In this document: positions 7,077-15,002 of the stretch, piece after piece | Layout of the letters: every line of letters starts with the position of its first letter | How positions within the stretch are numbered: position 1 is the stretch's first letter | From: an uncultured Bacilli bacterium | GTDB lineage: Bacteria; Bacillota_I; Bacilli_A; RF39; UBA660 | Direction: 5' to 3' | Length of the DNA stretch: 26,137 nt | Assembly (NCBI GenBank): GCA_947631135.1 | Contig: CANRKE010000007.1 | Span: 1-26,137, forward strand | The notes under the pieces: generated by a model | What the model saw: only the letters and a program-made list of their open reading frames with translations | Database searches by the model: none | Told to the model about the DNA's origin: nothing | Made by a program: the position numbers and the translations under genes

Positions 7077-7220
7077 TTAACCGATACCCCCATGTCCAGC
7101 ATCTAAATAAATAACTTTGCCAAGTAATGGTAAATCTTTTTCAACTATTTTTGCATTAACTTTATAAAAACATAAATATAAAAAAATAAAACATATTATT
7201 ATTAAATTTCTTCTTATCAT
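7077..7220 (-). pseudogene. N-acetylmuramoyl-L-alanine amidase (Amidase_3), 5' fragment only
   Basis: The ORF starts at ATG (7218-7220) with a GAGGG ribosome site. It encodes a signal peptide (hydrophobic core LIIICFIFLYLCF, ending VNA), then LLGKVIYLDAGHGGIG and an immediate stop. DAGHGG, carrying the first zinc-binding histidine, is the hallmark of Amidase_3 cell-wall hydrolases, which normally continue for another 150 or more residues. No frame downstream continues the family. The coding sequence is cut just after DAGHGGIG, at about 7077-7082, where the sequence of the 283-aa gene's upstream region begins. I interpret this as an insertion or deletion junction, probably one end of the element to the left. 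Confidence 0.7.
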
Positions 7221-7274
7221 AAACTATCCCTCATATAAATTTATGATTGTATAATTATTTTAATACATTTTACT

Positions 7275-7418
7275 TTATATTATATTTTTTGTTAAGTTAA
7301 CTTTTGTAAATTCTGAATTAGCAATTATTTTATTACCTTATAATTTATTATTTTTAGTCCATTATAATATTTTGCCTTCTTTATAACATTCATAAATATA
7401 TCCTGGATTTTCATAATA
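7275..7418 (-). pseudogene. decayed coding remnant, unknown
   Basis: One frame reads YYENPGYIYECYKEGKIL, stop, WTKNNKL, stop, then GNKIIANSEFTKVNLTKNII and a terminal stop. The composition looks protein-like, but there are two in-frame stops and no start. It may be an old C-terminal fragment; I cannot assign a family. Confidence 0.25.
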
Positions 7419-7426
7419 ATATATGT

Positions 7427-7990
7427 CAATTAAATGCAACACAAGAGATAATTGATTTAGTACAAAGTTTAAAATTAAAGGTGAGAAATAGAAATGAAAA
7501 GAAAAACAAAATTAGAAATATTGCTATGGTATTACTAAACATATTTATAATTGTAGGTCTAATATTAGTATTAGTTATGAAAAATGATTATGATTATACT
7601 CTGTATTAGATTATTGTTCCATTTTTATTAGTCGTTATAGTATCAACAATTTAAAAATGGTATGTAAGGGAATTAAATGTTGATGCAGAAGAATCAAAAG
7701 TAATTCAAAGATAATTTGATGATTTCACATCATTATCAATAGTTTTCTTTGGTTTAATTTATTTAATTATTCAAGGTATTGAATGTTTAAAAAAATGACA
7801 TTACTCATATTTCAATATTGATAATATGTTTCTTTATAATCATGGCAGTATATGAATTATTTATTTGGCATTATATAAAGCAAAAAAAGAAACAGCAGAA
7901 TTAGTAGAAGAAAATATAATAGAAAAAATAATTTATTTACCTTTTGGTAAGATTAGACATTATGGTTATTTTCATATAAAGAATGCGTAG
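7427..7990 (+). pseudogene. decayed membrane-protein gene
   Basis: A rightward frame encodes NATQEIIDLVQSLKLKVRNR, a hydrophobic helix (MVLLNIFIIVGLILVLVM), more hydrophobic segments and a final KKETAELVEENIIEKIIYLP. It is broken by in-frame TAG, TAA, TAA and TGA codons and by at least two frameshifts. At least one stop (QR-stop-FDDF) could be explained by a C-to-T change in a Gln codon. It was probably a small membrane protein with three or four helices. No intact start is visible. Confidence 0.55.
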
Positions 7991-8038
7991 CACGTCTCGC
8001 TGTGTTAGTAATGAAAGTGGAGATAGCATTCATTCTTT
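7978..8038 (+). terminator. terminator-like hairpin after the decayed membrane gene
   Basis: AAAGAATG (7978-7985) can pair with CATTCTTT (8031-8038), followed by further Ts. Alternatively, GAATGC can pair with GCATTC (8026-8031). An internal AGCAC/GTGTT stem (about 7989-8006) fits inside. It could be the old terminator of the pseudogene or another structured RNA. Confidence 0.3.
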
Positions 8039-8042
8039 TTAT

Positions 8043-8198
8043 TTAACTTGTTTTAAATAAAAAGGCAACAATATCACTTACAATATATTGTATACCTATA
8101 AATCAACCTTTTAACTTATGTCCCTTTATTAACTTTCGTATGTATGGTATTGGTGTTAAAATCATTTCACTAACTTGTTTTAAAGTGTAATATTTCAC
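8043..8198 (-). pseudogene. helix-turn-helix/excisionase-like protein, interrupted
   Basis: From a GTG (8196-8198) the frame reads KYYTLKQVSEMILTPIPYI, then RKLIKGHKLKG, an in-frame TGA (8103-8105), then FIGIQYIVSDIVAFLFK and a stop. This matches the layout of the HTH_17/MerR-like excisionase fold (YTLKEVSEML...IRKLIKSGKLKG.KIG..Y.V). These proteins are typical of integrative elements, so the remnant points to an older, now dead element. If UGA were read as Trp the domain would be whole, but neighbouring remnants also contain TAA and TAG, so decay is the better explanation. Confidence 0.55.
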
Positions 8199-8199
8199 T

Positions 8200-8346
8200 T
8201 TATATCATCTCACTATTTAATAGTAGAAAAACGACAAGAAAAGTAAAAGTTATCAATAATGCATAAATAGTTTTTAATAGTACTCATATTATAAAATTGT
8301 TTAAAAACTAAATGTTAAAAGGAATAAAAAACACCATAAAGACACC
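8200..8346 (-). pseudogene. decayed hydrophobic (membrane) protein fragment
   Basis: A single frame reads GVFMVFFIPFNI, stop, FLNNFII, stop, then VLLKTIYALLITFTFLVVFL and LLNSEMI with a terminal stop just before the excisionase-like remnant. At least two transmembrane segments are implied. The two internal stops (TAG, TGA) mark it as dead. From 8347 to 8451 I see nothing else. Confidence 0.35.
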
Positions 8347-8451
8347 AAATTCTGCTATCTAAAATTGTTGAAAATATCTTTTTAATTAATATTACTAGAA
8401 GCTAAAAGTGTTTTAAATGGTTTAAAATAGCAATTTGTTAAAATAGTTGCA

Positions 8452-9138
8452 TTATCTTTTTCCTTTGTGTCGAATTTTGTCTAAATCCTCTAAAACTTGT
8501 TTTTTCAAAAAATCTATATCAATGATATTTTCTATTCCATTTATGCTTTCTAAATTGTAAATAACTGAACTAATTTCATCATAAGCCTCTTGCAATTGTA
8601 AATCTAAAGTACCCAAACTAAATAATCTATTTTTATTATAGTATCTTGTATAGAAAGTATTACCTGTTTTATCGTGTTTTGCTTCAAAATAATGATACTC
8701 ATTTTTATTTATTTTAAAAGTTATAACTCTTTCTTCTGTTATGTTTTCTTTTTGTGTTTGTTCATCAAATTCTATTTTAGTTCTTTCATCTATCATTAGT
8801 TTTTCATCGGTAAATAAAATATTATAAAGACGATTACCAATTGATATAACATAATATGTTCCCTTATTAATTTTTTGTTTTCCACTATTCCATATAACAC
8901 AATTACACAATAAATTTAATATATGAAATTCATCATTAGATTCCATTTTATTTACATAATCACCAATAGAAATATAACCACTAATTTCTATTTTAAAGAT
9001 ATTATTCTCACTTGATATAGTTATTTCAGAATCATTTTGTTTTTCAATAGGTTTGTTTTCAGTATTTTCATTAGTTGTAGCATAATTTTGTAATTGTTTT
9101 TTCTTTGTTTTTAATTTATCAATTAGTTCTCTAAACAT
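8452..9138 (-). CDS. hypothetical protein, 228 aa
   Basis: No family is recognised. The N-terminus has a short basic helix (FRELIDKLKTKKKQLQNY) followed by a polar, Asn/Glu/Thr-rich linker (residues about 19-43). From about residue 45 a predicted beta-rich region (FKIEISGYISIGDYVNK; TYYVISIGNRLYNILFTDEK) leads to a C-terminal helix. There is no signal peptide or membrane segment. The start ATG is preceded by AAGGAAG. It has its own promoter (9185-9213) and lies downstream of, but separated by a terminator from, the 204-aa gene. The flanking decayed genes suggest a variable accessory locus. Confidence 0.7.
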   Translation of the reverse strand: MFRELIDKLKTKKKQLQNYATTNENTENKPIEKQNDSEITISSENNIFKIEISGYISIGDYVNKMESNDEFHILNLLCNCVIWNSGKQKINKGTYYVISIGNRLYNILFTDEKLMIDERTKIEFDEQTQKENITEERVITFKINKNEYHYFEAKHDKTGNTFYTRYYNKNRLFSLGTLDLQLQEAYDEISSVIYNLESINGIENIIDIDFLKKQVLEDLDKIRHKGKR

Positions 9139-9182
9139 TGTATATCACTTCCTTAAATTTTATAAAGTTATCAAGTTGGCAA

Positions 9183-9401
9183 TTATAATACCACAAAATG
9201 CCCTAAATTGCAATTGGATATTAATAATGATAGTGTTATAGTTGCAGTATTATTAGTTTCAGTATACTCAGTAAATTCACTTTGAATTCTTAAATCATTT
9301 GTATTGCCATATATATTTATTTAGTATGTTTTATCAAAATTATTATCTAAATTTATAATTTTTTTTAAGTATAAGTATGACTTAACTTGATTATAATACA
9401 T
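9183..9401 (-). pseudogene. possible broken small gene upstream of the 228-aa gene
   Basis: From an ATG (9399-9401) the frame reads YYNQVKSYLYLKKIINLDNN, FDKTY, stop (TAA), then INIYGNTNDLRIQSEFTEYT and ETNNTATITLSLLIS before running into the promoter of the 228-aa gene. The stop could be a mutated Gln codon. There is no ribosome site and no known family. This is weak evidence, but it is the only content of this gap besides the promoter and terminator. Confidence 0.25.
9185..9213 (-). promoter_or_regulatory. promoter of the 228-aa gene
   Basis: TTGCAA (9208-9213), a 17-bp spacer and TATTAT (9185-9190) preceded by TGG. The hexamers and spacing are the same as in the promoter at 5964-5992. The leader is about 40 nt. 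Confidence 0.5.
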
Positions 9402-9403
9402 TT

Positions 9404-9434
9404 AAAAAGATACTTTTTTACTAAGTACCTTTTT
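9404..9434 (-). terminator. intrinsic terminator after the 204-aa gene
   Basis: On the minus strand, AAAAAGGTACTT pairs with AAGTATCTTTTT (12 bp with one G-U pair, loop about 7 nt). The second arm ends in a run of Ts. It lies 26 nt past the stop of the 204-aa gene. Confidence 0.6.
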
Positions 9435-9460
9435 ATAGATTATATTTCTTATTTTTGTTT

Positions 9461-10075
9461 TTAACTTTCTTTGTGATAGATATATTTATCCGATATAGTT
9501 GGATATCCGCTTATATAAAAATTAAATATATCATTTAGTGTTTGTATACATATATTGTAAGCTTTTCCATCTAACTTATTATTTTTAAGATAATTATCTA
9601 ATTGAGTTTTAAATTTATAATATAAAGTTTCATATTCATCATTTTTAGAAATTTTTATATCACTTATGCTTGATATTACACGACTCAATTCACTAATTTC
9701 TAAATTAATTTTTGAATCAACTTGATTTTCTATATCTTCTATTAATTCATATAGAGAAAGTGCCAAAAAATATTTTGAATAATCAATTTTAAAAGTTTTC
9801 TCATATTGTAATAAAAAAGTTTTAAGTTCTTTAATTGAATATACAGTAATATTATTGTTATTTAATTGGATACAACAATCGGAATCTAATATATATCCCT
9901 TTAATGAGATTTTATTAAGAATTAATGTTTTCTCTATTTGATAATCACCATCTGATAAATCAACTAATTTATTTGCTTTTATAATAAAATCAAATATTTT
10001 ACTAACTATTTTATCGTTCATTTTATTAATTTTAATATAAAACTCCATTATTTTTAAATTAAAATTATTTTCCAT
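9461..10075 (-). CDS. hypothetical protein, 204 aa
   Basis: Unrecognised, mostly alpha-helical soluble protein with no signal peptide or membrane segment. Visible features are an N-terminal helix (LKIMEFYIKINKMNDKIVSK), a central KGYILDSDCCIQLNNNNI strand region and a helical C-terminal half (LALSLYELIEDIENQVDSKI). AAAGGAG lies 8 nt before the ATG. It begins 50 nt after the GH10-type gene on the same strand with no terminator between, so the two are probably co-transcribed, and it is followed by its own terminator. Confidence 0.7.
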   Translation of the reverse strand: MENNFNLKIMEFYIKINKMNDKIVSKIFDFIIKANKLVDLSDGDYQIEKTLILNKISLKGYILDSDCCIQLNNNNITVYSIKELKTFLLQYEKTFKIDYSKYFLALSLYELIEDIENQVDSKINLEISELSRVISSISDIKISKNDEYETLYYKFKTQLDNYLKNNKLDGKAYNICIQTLNDIFNFYISGYPTISDKYIYHKES

Positions 10076-10125
10076 TTTAGCTTTGCTCCTTTATATTTTT
10101 TAAAAGTAATTTTCTTCAATGTTAA

Positions 10126-11949
10126 TTACCCACCTACTGCTATATAACAAACTATGAATATTGCTCCACAAATAAAACTAATAATTAAAGATAATATAAT
10201 TGTACTTATAAATCCATTATTATGTGTACTATTATCATATTTAAGTTTTTTTGCTTTTGGTGTATTCATTAGTTTTTGATGATTTTTTTGTTGTTTGATT
10301 ATTTGATTTTTATTTTTTATTTGTTGATAGATTTGAATTTCATTTTGACTTCTTTGAAAAAAGGATATATTATTAATTATTTTTTTATCTGATTTAAATT
10401 TTGGTTTGTTACCGTCATTATCATACATGTAAATTAATTGATTATTCTTATTCATTATACCCATTTGTTCCATAATATGATAATATATTTCTTTTGGTTT
10501 ACCATTTGCATCAATTGCATGTGAATTTAAGAACTGTCCATTTAACATTGTATGACCCCATGTTAAGTTATCACTGTTCCCCCACATATTGAACCCATCA
10601 ACAATATTTACATAATTATTGATAAATGCTTGTTTTAATTGATTAGCATTTTGATTTGCAATAATATTAAAATCAAATTCTGTAATATAGAGAGGCATGT
10701 CTAATTGTGCATATTTAATAGATGTTTCTTTAATCATATTAACACTTAAAGGCATATCTAATTTTTTTATATAATCAAAGTAATGTGCTTGAAGCCCTAA
10801 TCCATCTAATAATTTTATTCCATCTCTTGTTTCAATTTTCTTAATATAATTTATAATTTTGCAAATATTTTCACATTTATATGGTAGATATTCATTGTAA
10901 TCATTATAAATTAAATTAACATTTGGGAATTGTTCACGTACAATTTTTAATACATCTATAAAATACTCATCACCATTTGTTGGGTTTTTACCAATAACAT
11001 CCTTCCACCAAGAATCTCTTAAAATCCCCATATTTATTTCATCTGATGCAATTTCATTTAATACATCAATTTGATTTAAATCATAGCCATTTTGATTTAT
11101 AAAATTTGATAAATTAATTGCATAATCTTTTAAAAACGATAAAGCCATTTCTCTTTTTAATTGTGGATCATAAACTTTATTTATTGATTGTTTTAAATTT
11201 TCAGGAATAGCATTATGCCATAGAAAAGTATGAAATTTTATTTTTTTACCGTGTTCTTTTGCAAAATCATATATTTCTTTAATACCATTAAAGTTATAGT
11301 CAATCTTACTTATCAATTTACCTTTATTATCAAATTCTAAAGGTCTATTATTCATTACCGTAAAATTCATTTTACCTTCAAAATCATTTACTATTTGATT
11401 TAAATCTTCAGTAAAAGTTTTATATAAGTTTGAAACACTTTCAAAATTTAAACTTTCTGATCCCATGAATAACTCTGTTTTTGCATATTCAACTTTTATA
11501 GGATCCTTTATTTGTTGTAATAAATATTCATTTGTATCTATTTTCTTGTTTGAAATGTATTTGTTTAATCTCAATTCAAAAATTTGTTTTTTCGAATTAT
11601 TACTGATTGTTTTATCATTAACTATTTCTTCATATAATTTTAATGCATGAATAACATATGATTTATAAACTTCTCCAAAAGTTTTATCAACATTTTTAAT
11701 TTTTTTATTTTGAAATTTTATATCTAAATCCTGAGTTAATTGATTTGATATGTTAATTTGTGAAACAATTTTATTATACATATTATCTATTTCACTTATT
11801 TTTTTGTCTATTTGTTCAGGTGTCATTTCTATATTAACATTTTTATTAATGTAATTATTTCTTTGTTCATTGGTAATAAAATTTGGATATTTTAAATTTA
11901 TATCATCTATTTTTTTATTAATATATTTAGAAAGTTCTTCAGCAGACAC
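10126..11949 (-). CDS. GH10-family glycoside hydrolase (xylanase-like) with C-terminal membrane tail
   Basis: Residues about 195-500 show the family 10 TIM-barrel signatures in order: FHTFLWHNAIPENL (240-252), the acid/base Glu299 in VLNEI, YNDYN (348-352), LGLQAH (384-389), the nucleophile Glu424 in YITEFD, and NMWGNSDNLTW (454-464). GH10 enzymes cleave beta-1,4-xylan or related glycans. The first 190 residues are helical, partly coiled coil, without a signal peptide. A basic, Gln/Lys-rich linker (about 535-575) precedes one membrane helix (about 579-603) at the very C-terminus. This tail-anchored layout is odd for a secreted xylanase and could leave the catalytic domain in the cytoplasm. 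The start is GTG with GGAGGTG upstream. The gene leads a probable operon with the 204-aa gene. The fold is near certain; substrate is unknown. Confidence 0.85.
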   Translation of the reverse strand: MSAEELSKYINKKIDDINLKYPNFITNEQRNNYINKNVNIEMTPEQIDKKISEIDNMYNKIVSQINISNQLTQDLDIKFQNKKIKNVDKTFGEVYKSYVIHALKLYEEIVNDKTISNNSKKQIFELRLNKYISNKKIDTNEYLLQQIKDPIKVEYAKTELFMGSESLNFESVSNLYKTFTEDLNQIVNDFEGKMNFTVMNNRPLEFDNKGKLISKIDYNFNGIKEIYDFAKEHGKKIKFHTFLWHNAIPENLKQSINKVYDPQLKREMALSFLKDYAINLSNFINQNGYDLNQIDVLNEIASDEINMGILRDSWWKDVIGKNPTNGDEYFIDVLKIVREQFPNVNLIYNDYNEYLPYKCENICKIINYIKKIETRDGIKLLDGLGLQAHYFDYIKKLDMPLSVNMIKETSIKYAQLDMPLYITEFDFNIIANQNANQLKQAFINNYVNIVDGFNMWGNSDNLTWGHTMLNGQFLNSHAIDANGKPKEIYYHIMEQMGIMNKNNQLIYMYDNDGNKPKFKSDKKIINNISFFQRSQNEIQIYQQIKNKNQIIKQQKNHQKLMNTPKAKKLKYDNSTHNNGFISTIILSLIISFICGAIFIVCYIAVGG

Positions 11950-11989
11950 TACTATTCACCTCCATATGATGAATATTACTATTTGTTTT

Positions 11990-11998
11990 ATTATATCA
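11990..11998 (-). promoter_or_regulatory. extended -10 promoter of the GH10-type gene
   Basis: TGATATAAT (11990-11998) lies 40 nt upstream of the GTG start. No clear -35 is seen. The intergenic stretch 11950-12156 holds this promoter, its divergent partner at 12119-12127 and nothing else I can identify. Confidence 0.45.
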
Positions 11999-12118
11999 TA
12001 ACTTTATTATATTTTTACTATTTTAATAATGCTTATCAGTTTTATTTACACTTTTTAATATTATTTTATTTATAATATGTCAAAAGCATATAAAATTTAT
12101 AATAAATTATATAATTTG

Positions 12119-12127
12119 TGATATAAT
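12119..12127 (+). promoter_or_regulatory. extended -10 promoter of the 316-aa gene
   Basis: TGATATAAT (12119-12127), followed by AAGGAGGT (12140-12147) and the ATG at 12157. No convincing -35 at 17 bp. Confidence 0.5.
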
Positions 12128-12156
12128 GGAAATGAAAACAAGGAGGTTATAAAAAT

Positions 12157-13107
12157 ATGAGTTATAGTGTAAAAGAATTGAAAGAAAAACTTGGAGAAAA
12201 AATATTTGGATTGGGTATTGATTCAAAGTTTAAAGAAAACCCTGCATATGCTTCAGCTTTAGCGGAAATTGAAAGTTTAATTCTTCAAATGAATATGTCT
12301 GAAGCAGACGAAGTTGTAACTGTTAACGAAGATGAAGGAAAAATATTTTTTGATTGGACTTCAATTAATGGTATAAAATATTCAATGAGTATTTCTAGTT
12401 CTAATCCCGAATCATTCAGATGTATTAGAGTCGAAGAAAAAAAGCCATATATGAGTACAAATGGACAAACTATTAAAGAAAAAAATGTAATTGAAGAAAT
12501 AGCGACTATTGATAAATCAGGTGTTATTACTTTAACAACAAATGGATCTATGATTGATAATATTGATTGTGGAATTGGAAAATGTAATAACTCTACTTGG
12601 GCTGAAAAAAAGTATTATACATCAAATGGTGTAATGAGTGATAGAGAATATAAAGATTTTTCAACTAAAGTATTAACCGAAGATTTTGATAGAACAAAAG
12701 TTAGTTCAATGCTTTATATTCCAAGACAAGCTTTTGATTTTGGACTTTGGCACGATAAATATGAAAAAAGAACTTTTCTAACTAGAGAAAAATTAGATAC
12801 AGCAAGAGTAATTTCTGAAGATAAAAGAAAAGGAATTAGATATAATGCTACAATTTCTTTAGATCAAGAATATGGTTTAAGAGATATAGTACTACCTGGT
12901 GGCGATGATCCATATCCACAAGATATTGTTATTTTACCTTTATCACATGAACAAATCGAAGCAATGATTCAGAGAGAAAGTAATTCTAAAGTTGCAGAAG
13001 GATTAAGATCATATGCTGTTGGTAGAGAAAATTATTATTATAATTCCTCAGAGGATAAAAATTTTATTAGAGAAGGAATAGAAGAATTGAAAAGTATGTC
13101 AAAATAA
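12157..13107 (+). CDS. hypothetical protein, 316 aa, rightward orphan
   Basis: The only convincing intact rightward gene in the window. It starts with a perfect AAGGAGGT ribosome site and an extended -10, and ends in a strong terminator, so it is a complete single-gene unit. The product is soluble and acidic, with no signal peptide or membrane helix. It begins with a helical segment (YSVKELKEKLGEKIFGLGI), then a beta-rich region with GKIFFDWTSINGIKYSMSIS, a middle IDCGIGKCNNSTWAEKKYY block, and MLYIPRQAFDFGLWHDKYEK. I recognise no family. Codon use resembles its neighbours. It is convergent with the TtcA-family gene and divergent from the GH10-type operon. Confidence 0.8.
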   Translation: MSYSVKELKEKLGEKIFGLGIDSKFKENPAYASALAEIESLILQMNMSEADEVVTVNEDEGKIFFDWTSINGIKYSMSISSSNPESFRCIRVEEKKPYMSTNGQTIKEKNVIEEIATIDKSGVITLTTNGSMIDNIDCGIGKCNNSTWAEKKYYTSNGVMSDREYKDFSTKVLTEDFDRTKVSSMLYIPRQAFDFGLWHDKYEKRTFLTREKLDTARVISEDKRKGIRYNATISLDQEYGLRDIVLPGGDDPYPQDIVILPLSHEQIEAMIQRESNSKVAEGLRSYAVGRENYYYNSSEDKNFIREGIEELKSMSK

Positions 13108-13117
13108 ATTTGATTAT

Positions 13118-13166
13118 AATCGAGTAGAGAGAAATAAATTACTTATTTCTCTCTACTCGATTTTTT
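13118..13166 (+). terminator. intrinsic terminator with perfect 20-bp stem
   Basis: AATCGAGTAGAGAGAAATAA (13118-13137), a 5-nt loop ATTAC, then the exact complement (13143-13162), followed by Ts to 13166. It lies 10 nt past the 316-aa gene's stop. It can also slow transcription from the convergent gene, though the minus-strand T-run is poor. Confidence 0.85.
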
Positions 13167-13233
13167 GTATTTTAATAGTTATAATAATTCAATAAACTAA
13201 TTTCATTTTATATTTTTTCTTTTATTATCTTAT

Positions 13234-14067
13234 CTATTTGTCCTCATCATAATTATCTAAAAAACTTTTATATTCTCCATCTTTTTTAACACCCAAAACA
13301 CAATTTAAATTAATATTATCAAGTGCTTTAAAAATATTATAATCAACATTCTTATTAATTTTCCTTAAATTTTTAATTAATTCCTTCATTTCTTCTCTCT
13401 TACTTGTACCATAATTTTCTATAGAACAATTTTCTGTAAATTTACAAGCACAATTAATAAATGTAAGCTCATTATTTTTACACCAAGAAAGTATTTCTTG
13501 TTCTTTAACTAAATATAGTGGTCTAATAAGTTCCAATCCTTTAAAATTATCACTATGTAATTTAGGCATCATAGTTTTAATTTCAGATCCATAAAACATA
13601 GACAATAGAGTTGTTTCAATAACATCATCAAAATGATGACCAAGTGCAATTTTATTACAACCTAATTCTTGAGCTTTACTATATAAATATCCTCTTCTCA
13701 TTCTTGCACATAAATAACATGGACTTTTTGTATTCATACTATCAACTACATCAAATATATCACTTTCAAACATTTCTATTGGAATATTTAAAGTTTTTGC
13801 GTTTTCAATAATTGCATCTCTATTATAATCACTATATCCAGGGTTCATAACAACATAATATGATTCAAACTTTATTTTACTATGTCTTTGTAATTCTTGA
13901 ATACATTTTGCCAGTAAAAAAGAATCTTTACCACCACTTATACACACCATTATTTTATCATTTTCATTTATGAGTTCATATTCTTGTACAGCTCTAATAA
14001 ATCTACTCCATATACCTTTACGATATTTTTTAATTATACTCTTTTCTATTTCTTTATATCTTTCCAT
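13234..14067 (-). CDS. ttcA: TtcA-family PP-loop ATPase (tRNA 2-thiocytidine synthesis family)
   Basis: Soluble ATP-binding tRNA-thiolation enzyme. In E. coli, TtcA makes 2-thiocytidine at tRNA position 32 using an iron-sulfur cluster. Visible features are the PP-loop SGGKDS (44-49), the cysteine pair CYLC (117-120) followed by ARMRRGYLY, the conserved GHHFDDVIET (143-152), FYGSEIKTMMPKL (158-170), IRPL (181-184) and C-terminal cysteines in NCACKFTENC (205-214), where E. coli has a CxxC. The length of 277 aa is slightly below E. coli TtcA. GGAG lies 9 nt before the ATG. Family membership is firm. The exact substrate is less so, because Firmicutes carry several TtcA/TtuA-like paralogues. Confidence 0.8.
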   Translation of the reverse strand: MERYKEIEKSIIKKYRKGIWSRFIRAVQEYELINENDKIMVCISGGKDSFLLAKCIQELQRHSKIKFESYYVVMNPGYSDYNRDAIIENAKTLNIPIEMFESDIFDVVDSMNTKSPCYLCARMRRGYLYSKAQELGCNKIALGHHFDDVIETTLLSMFYGSEIKTMMPKLHSDNFKGLELIRPLYLVKEQEILSWCKNNELTFINCACKFTENCSIENYGTSKREEMKELIKNLRKINKNVDYNIFKALDNINLNCVLGVKKDGEYKSFLDNYDEDK

Positions 14068-14118
14068 TATGTTTACTCCATTCGTTATTAATAAGTAATA
14101 TTTTTACTTCCAACCAAT

Positions 14119-14127
14119 ATTATAACA
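14119..14127 (-). promoter_or_regulatory. extended -10 promoter of the TtcA-family gene
   Basis: TGTTATAAT (14119-14127), about 50 nt upstream of the ATG and immediately downstream of the preceding terminator. It uses the same TTTTAGTGTTATAAT string as the promoter of the 283-aa gene. Confidence 0.5.
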
Positions 14128-14130
14128 CTA

Positions 14131-14157
14131 AAAAGGATACTTTCACATCAAAGTATC
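14131..14157 (-). terminator. intrinsic terminator of the sortase/surface-protein operon
   Basis: GATACTTT and AAAGTATC arms (8 bp) around a 6-nt loop, followed on the minus strand by CTTTTTA. It starts 8 nt past the stop of the surface-protein gene. Confidence 0.7.
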
Positions 14158-14165
14158 TTAAGTTT

Positions 14166-14954
14166 TTAATATATTTTAATTTTTTTAATAAGTATTAATC
14201 CTACTCCACTAACAGTAATTAATCCAACTAATAACAATAAATTAATATCTGAAGTACCAGGATTTTCTACTAATTCAGATTCTCTTTTTGGTAATGTTGT
14301 ATATATATCTACACCATATTCTGATTTAATATTACAAGCCCATAGGTATCTAACATCAGTAGCTTTAGAAGCATCCACGTTTAAATCAACAAATCCTGTA
14401 GTTCCTAATTCTGTCCCATAATTTAATACTGTAAATTTTACTTCTATTTTGTTATTATTATTTTTTTTAAATTCCCATTTATATGTATAAACTCCATTTT
14501 CATCGATTGTAGCTATTGGATTTTTATCTTTTGCCCAACTAGAAGTTAAAACAAATTTATCATTACTTTTTTGAGTCATAACAACTGCTTCTGTTAAATA
14601 TTCACTTTCTTTATTACTTTCTTGTTTATTTAAAGCTATAGATAATTCAAATAGCTCAGAATTTTTATAATTATCTTTATCAAGTCCTACATAAACTTCT
14701 TCTGTAATTCCATCACTTAATTTTGCTTTACTTGCTTTATTAAAAGGTCCTACTTTCATTCCATCAGTTTCTTTGATTTCTCCTTTAAGATTAGTTATAT
14801 TATCAGAAACTTTAACTTTAGAACCATAATTTATTCCATCTTTCCAATCTTCATAATTCCATACAGTTAATGCTTTAACTCGTGAAATTGTTATAAAAAA
14901 TAATGATAAGCATAATAAACTTATTTTAAAAATTTTTTTCATAATTAAAAACAT
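14166..14954 (-). CDS. secreted surface protein with NPGTSD sorting signal, 262 aa
   Basis: Residues 1-28 form a signal peptide (KKIFKISLLCLSLFF core, cleavage likely after SRVKA). The mature part (about 29-230) is beta-rich and polar, with no recognised domain. The C-terminus has the layout of a sortase substrate: NPGTSD (231-236), a hydrophobic helix (INLLLLVGLITVSGVGLILI) and a basic tail KKIKIY. NPxT-type motifs are characteristic of class B sortases, and a class B sortase gene lies 48 nt upstream on the same strand. The two therefore look like an enzyme-substrate pair in which the protein is linked to peptidoglycan. The first ATG is preferred, with AAAGGA upstream. Function of the exposed domain is unknown. 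Confidence 0.75.
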   Translation of the reverse strand: MFLIMKKIFKISLLCLSLFFITISRVKALTVWNYEDWKDGINYGSKVKVSDNITNLKGEIKETDGMKVGPFNKASKAKLSDGITEEVYVGLDKDNYKNSELFELSIALNKQESNKESEYLTEAVVMTQKSNDKFVLTSSWAKDKNPIATIDENGVYTYKWEFKKNNNNKIEVKFTVLNYGTELGTTGFVDLNVDASKATDVRYLWACNIKSEYGVDIYTTLPKRESELVENPGTSDINLLLLVGLITVSGVGLILIKKIKIY

Positions 14955-15002
14955 CTACATTCCTTTCCATTTATACCTAACTATATGTAATAATAATTAA
15001 TA

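Noticed and set aside
6770..7114. Rightward open frame overlapping the 5' end of the 283-aa gene and its promoter
   Set aside because: It lies opposite a coiled-coil coding region, has no ribosome site, and its hydrophobic composition is what the reverse of Lys/Gln-rich codons produces.
7077..7220. The 47-codon amidase fragment as a functional small secreted peptide
   Set aside because: It ends directly after the first zinc-ligand motif of a known enzyme family, so truncation is far more likely than a purposeful short product.
7427..7990. An intact small membrane protein using programmed frameshifting
   Set aside because: At least four stops in one frame plus further frame changes, with no slippery site or ribosome site, indicate decay.
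8043..8198. UGA read as tryptophan (Mollicutes code) to rescue the HTH remnant and nearby frames
   Set aside because: Neighbouring remnants also contain TAA and TAG stops and frameshifts, and all long intact genes use TGG for Trp without internal TGA.
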